In this document: one piece after another, positions 62,609-64,000 of the stretch
Layout of the letters: every line of letters begins with the position of its first letter
Position numbering within the stretch: position 1 is the first letter of the stretch
Notes under the pieces: model-generated
Database searches by the model: none
The model's input: only the letters and a program-made list of their open reading frames with translations
Told to the model about the DNA's origin: nothing
Source: Streptomyces diacarni
GTDB lineage: Bacteria > Actinomycetota > Actinomycetes > Streptomycetales > Streptomycetaceae
Direction of reading: 5' to 3'
DNA: 64,000 nt
NCBI RefSeq assembly: GCF_003323715.1
Contig: NZ_QOIN01000035.1
Coordinates: 1 to 64,000, forward strand
Made by a program: the position numbers and the translations under genes

Positions 62609-62875
62609 ATGCCGAACACCTCGCGCAACCCCTTGCGCTCCGTCAGTCATCCCGCTCTCGACTTCCTCGTCACCTTCCTGCGCGGCCGCGTCCAGCGGGC
62701 CCGCTCGGGCGAGCTGGACCGCGGCGCTTCGGCCGTCGAGTGGGTGATCATCTCGGCGGTCGTGGTGGCGATCGTCGGCGTGGTCGCCGCCATCATCAAC
62801 ATGGCGCTCAAGAACGGTGCCGACAAGGTGAGCGACTGCATCGACGGTGCCGACCAGAACGGCACCTGCGAGTAG
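62609..62875 (+). CDS. flp: Flp-family pilin
   Basis: This 88-residue protein is the likely major pilin. A long leader of 39 residues ends in DRG, and the mature part would start ASAVEW after prepilin peptidase cleavage at Gly39. Glu at +5 is present; Trp replaces the Tyr usual at +6 of Flp pilins. One hydrophobic helix (VIISAVVVAIVGVVAAII) follows, then a short C-terminus with two Cys (SDCIDGADQNGTC) that could form a disulfide. AAAGGA lies eight bases before ATG 62609, one of the best ribosome binding sites in the operon. No prepilin peptidase gene is in the window. Confidence 0.88.
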   Translation: MPNTSRNPLRSVSHPALDFLVTFLRGRVQRARSGELDRGASAVEWVIISAVVVAIVGVVAAIINMALKNGADKVSDCIDGADQNGTCE

Positions 62876-62887
62876 GGGGCAGGCAAG

Positions 62888-63343
62888 GTGTCAGGGGAGC
62901 GAGGGCTCGCCGCGTTCGTACGCCGCAGACGGGTGGAGGCCACCCTCCGCGGCGAGAGCGGCATGAGCGCGATCGAGTTCGTGATCCTCACCCCCGTGCT
63001 GTTCTTCCTGATCTTCGCGACGGTGCAGTTCGCGCTGTACTTCTTCGCCGACCACGTGGCGCAGGCCGCCGCGCAGGCGGGAGCGCGCAAGGCCCGCCAG
63101 GAGGCCGACGCCGACCCGGGCGGCTGGCGGGCCAAGGCGCGGGAGACCTCCGGCTCCTACATCGAGCAGCTGGGGCCCGAGCTGATCCTCGACCCCGACG
63201 TGACGATGCTCCATCCCGAGCAGAACACCGTGGGTGTCGAGATCCGCGCCCGGGTGCCGTCCGTCTTCCCCGGCCTCGACCTGGACGTGTACGCGCTCTC
63301 CCAGGGACCGGTGGAGCGGTTCGTACCGGACGGGGGCGCGTGA
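62888..63343 (+). CDS. tadE: TadE-like minor pseudopilin
   Basis: This 151-residue protein has the TadE pattern: a basic leader, a processing-type site ESG before MSAIEF with Glu at +5, and one membrane helix (VILTPVLFFLIFATVQFALYFF). A periplasmic-side domain follows (HVAQAAAQAGARKARQEAD, VGVEIRARVPSVFPGL). Such proteins are thought to prime or cap the pilus. GTG 62888 lies 12 bp after the pilin stop, behind GGCAAGG. Its stop overlaps the next gene by four bases. Confidence 0.88.
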   Translation: MSGERGLAAFVRRRRVEATLRGESGMSAIEFVILTPVLFFLIFATVQFALYFFADHVAQAAAQAGARKARQEADADPGGWRAKARETSGSYIEQLGPELILDPDVTMLHPEQNTVGVEIRARVPSVFPGLDLDVYALSQGPVERFVPDGGA

Positions 63344-63801
63344 GCGTGACCACGGTGGCGCGGGCACGAAGAGCAGCGGACCTGCCGGTCGGCGGGCGGA
63401 GCCGGTGGGGGGACGCGGGCCTGTCCACCATCGAGGTCGTCATCCTCGCGCCGGTGATGATCCTGTTCATCCTCGTCCTGGTCGCCTTCGGGCAACTGGT
63501 GGACGGGCGCGGCGCCGTGGACAGCGCGGCGCGCGACGCGGCGCGCGCCGGGTCGCTCCAGCACGGCAGTCACGCCGCGGCGATGACCGCCGCGCAGCAG
63601 GCGGCGACCGCCACGCTGAAAGGCACCTGCGCCGGAGGGGTGACCGTCAGGGACGCGGGCAGCGACTACCGCTCGGGCGGCCTGTTCACCATCGAGGTCA
63701 GCTGCCGGGTGCGCGGTCTGGGGATGCTCGGCCTGGACATCGCCAAGGACATCTCGGGGCGCTCCAGTTCCCCCATCGACCCCTATCGGAGGACCGGATG
63801 A
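63340..63801 (+). CDS. Second TadE/TadF-like minor pseudopilin
   Basis: This 153-residue protein repeats the TadE plan: basic leader, site GDAG before LSTIEV with Glu at +5, a helix (VILAPVMILFILVLVAFGQLV), and DSAARDAARAGSLQHG, a segment typical of TadE/TadF. The C-terminal part has two Cys (GTCAGGV, EVSCRVRG) suited to a disulfide. GTG 63340 overlaps the tadE stop. A longer frame upstream is a shadow of earlier genes. It is coupled to the TadG-like gene by ATGA. Confidence 0.85.
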   Translation: MSVTTVARARRAADLPVGGRSRWGDAGLSTIEVVILAPVMILFILVLVAFGQLVDGRGAVDSAARDAARAGSLQHGSHAAAMTAAQQAATATLKGTCAGGVTVRDAGSDYRSGGLFTIEVSCRVRGLGMLGLDIAKDISGRSSSPIDPYRRTG

Positions 63802-64000
63802 GCCGGGTCCTGGTCCGGGTCCGTGGCGCGGTGGCGTCGGCGCGGCGTGTCCGCGCGGCCTGCGACGACCGGGGCTCGGGCGCCGCGGCGGTCATCATGT
63901 TCGCGCTGCTGTTCATGGTGCTGGCCGCGTTCGTCGTGGACGGCGGCCTGTCCATCTCCCAGCGCGAACGCGCCGCCGACATCGCCGAACAGGCCGCCAG
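63798..64000 (+). CDS. tadG: TadG-like pilus assembly protein (5' part only)
   Basis: Only the first 67 residues are present; the gene continues past the window end. It has a basic leader (SRVLVRVRGAVASARRVRAA), the segment DDRGSGAAAV resembling a processing site but without Glu at +5, and one hydrophobic helix (VIMFALLFMVLAAFVVDGGL). ISQRERAADIAEQAA follows, as in TadG-like N-terminal domains. ATG 63798 overlaps the previous stop as ATGA, with GGAGG nearby. Full TadG proteins carry a von Willebrand-type domain further on; this cannot be seen here. Confidence 0.8.
   Translation, partial: MSRVLVRVRGAVASARRVRAACDDRGSGAAAVIMFALLFMVLAAFVVDGGLSISQRERAADIAEQAA

Overview
The window is about 72% G+C. 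It has the codon use, frequent GTG/TTG starts, GTGA/ATGA-coupled operons and U-tract-free hairpin terminators of a high-GC actinomycete, and the gene content is that of Streptomyces. From memory, the order acyl-CoA dehydrogenase / thioesterase / phosphatase / agmatinase / fused ABC exporter / ribose operon / RecD2 / citrate synthase / copZ / msdA matches the core chromosome of Streptomyces near the citrate synthase gene. I could not check that synteny here.

Layout. 0.3-9 kb: fatty-acid and amine catabolism (acyl-CoA dehydrogenase, TesB thioesterase, a phosphatase, an agmatinase-type ureohydrolase), then a 1277-residue fused ABC exporter. 9-12.3 kb: a small conserved protein, a Nudix hydrolase, a secreted S37 tripeptidyl aminopeptidase and a TIM-barrel sugar isomerase. 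12.3-18.7 kb: a complete ribose operon on the minus strand (rbsR-rbsA-rbsC-rbsB-rbsK-rbsD), tightly overlapped, with a cre-like LacI-family operator upstream. 18.8-24.6 kb: recD2, citrate synthase with a strong terminator, copZ with a CsoR-type operator, a frameshifted DedA-like gene and a small MerR-like regulator. 24.7-31.4 kb: a myo-inositol catabolic operon (iolC, a Cgl0159-type barrel protein, iolB, iolD, mmsA/iolA) that yields acetyl-CoA and propionyl-CoA. 31.5-35.4 kb: a FUSC membrane protein, two coupled small genes and an XRE/DUF397 pair.

35.5-48.5 kb is an accessory region with several visibly AT-richer genes. It holds WXG100-like proteins, a membrane-anchored unknown, a Phe-rich pentapeptide-repeat membrane protein, and a WXG-headed RHS/YD-repeat polymorphic toxin with its candidate immunity gene. 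48.5-56.5 kb: an MBL-fold hydrolase, a DUF5701 gene broken by an 8-bp duplication, a RibD-type reductase, an SDR oxidoreductase, membrane proteins, a DUF4185 protein and the NhaA antiporter. 56.9-64 kb: a Tad/Flp pilus operon (SAF protein, TadZ, CpaF/TadA ATPase, TadB, TadC, Flp pilin, two TadE-like pseudopilins, and TadG cut by the window end).

A recurring feature is short tandem duplication. Units of 15, 36, 26, 22, 18, 8, 21 and 9 bp occur, often in frame within coding sequence or at gene ends. At least two genes (DedA-like at 23.7 kb, DUF5701 at 49.6 kb) carry frameshifts that could be real or sequencing errors.
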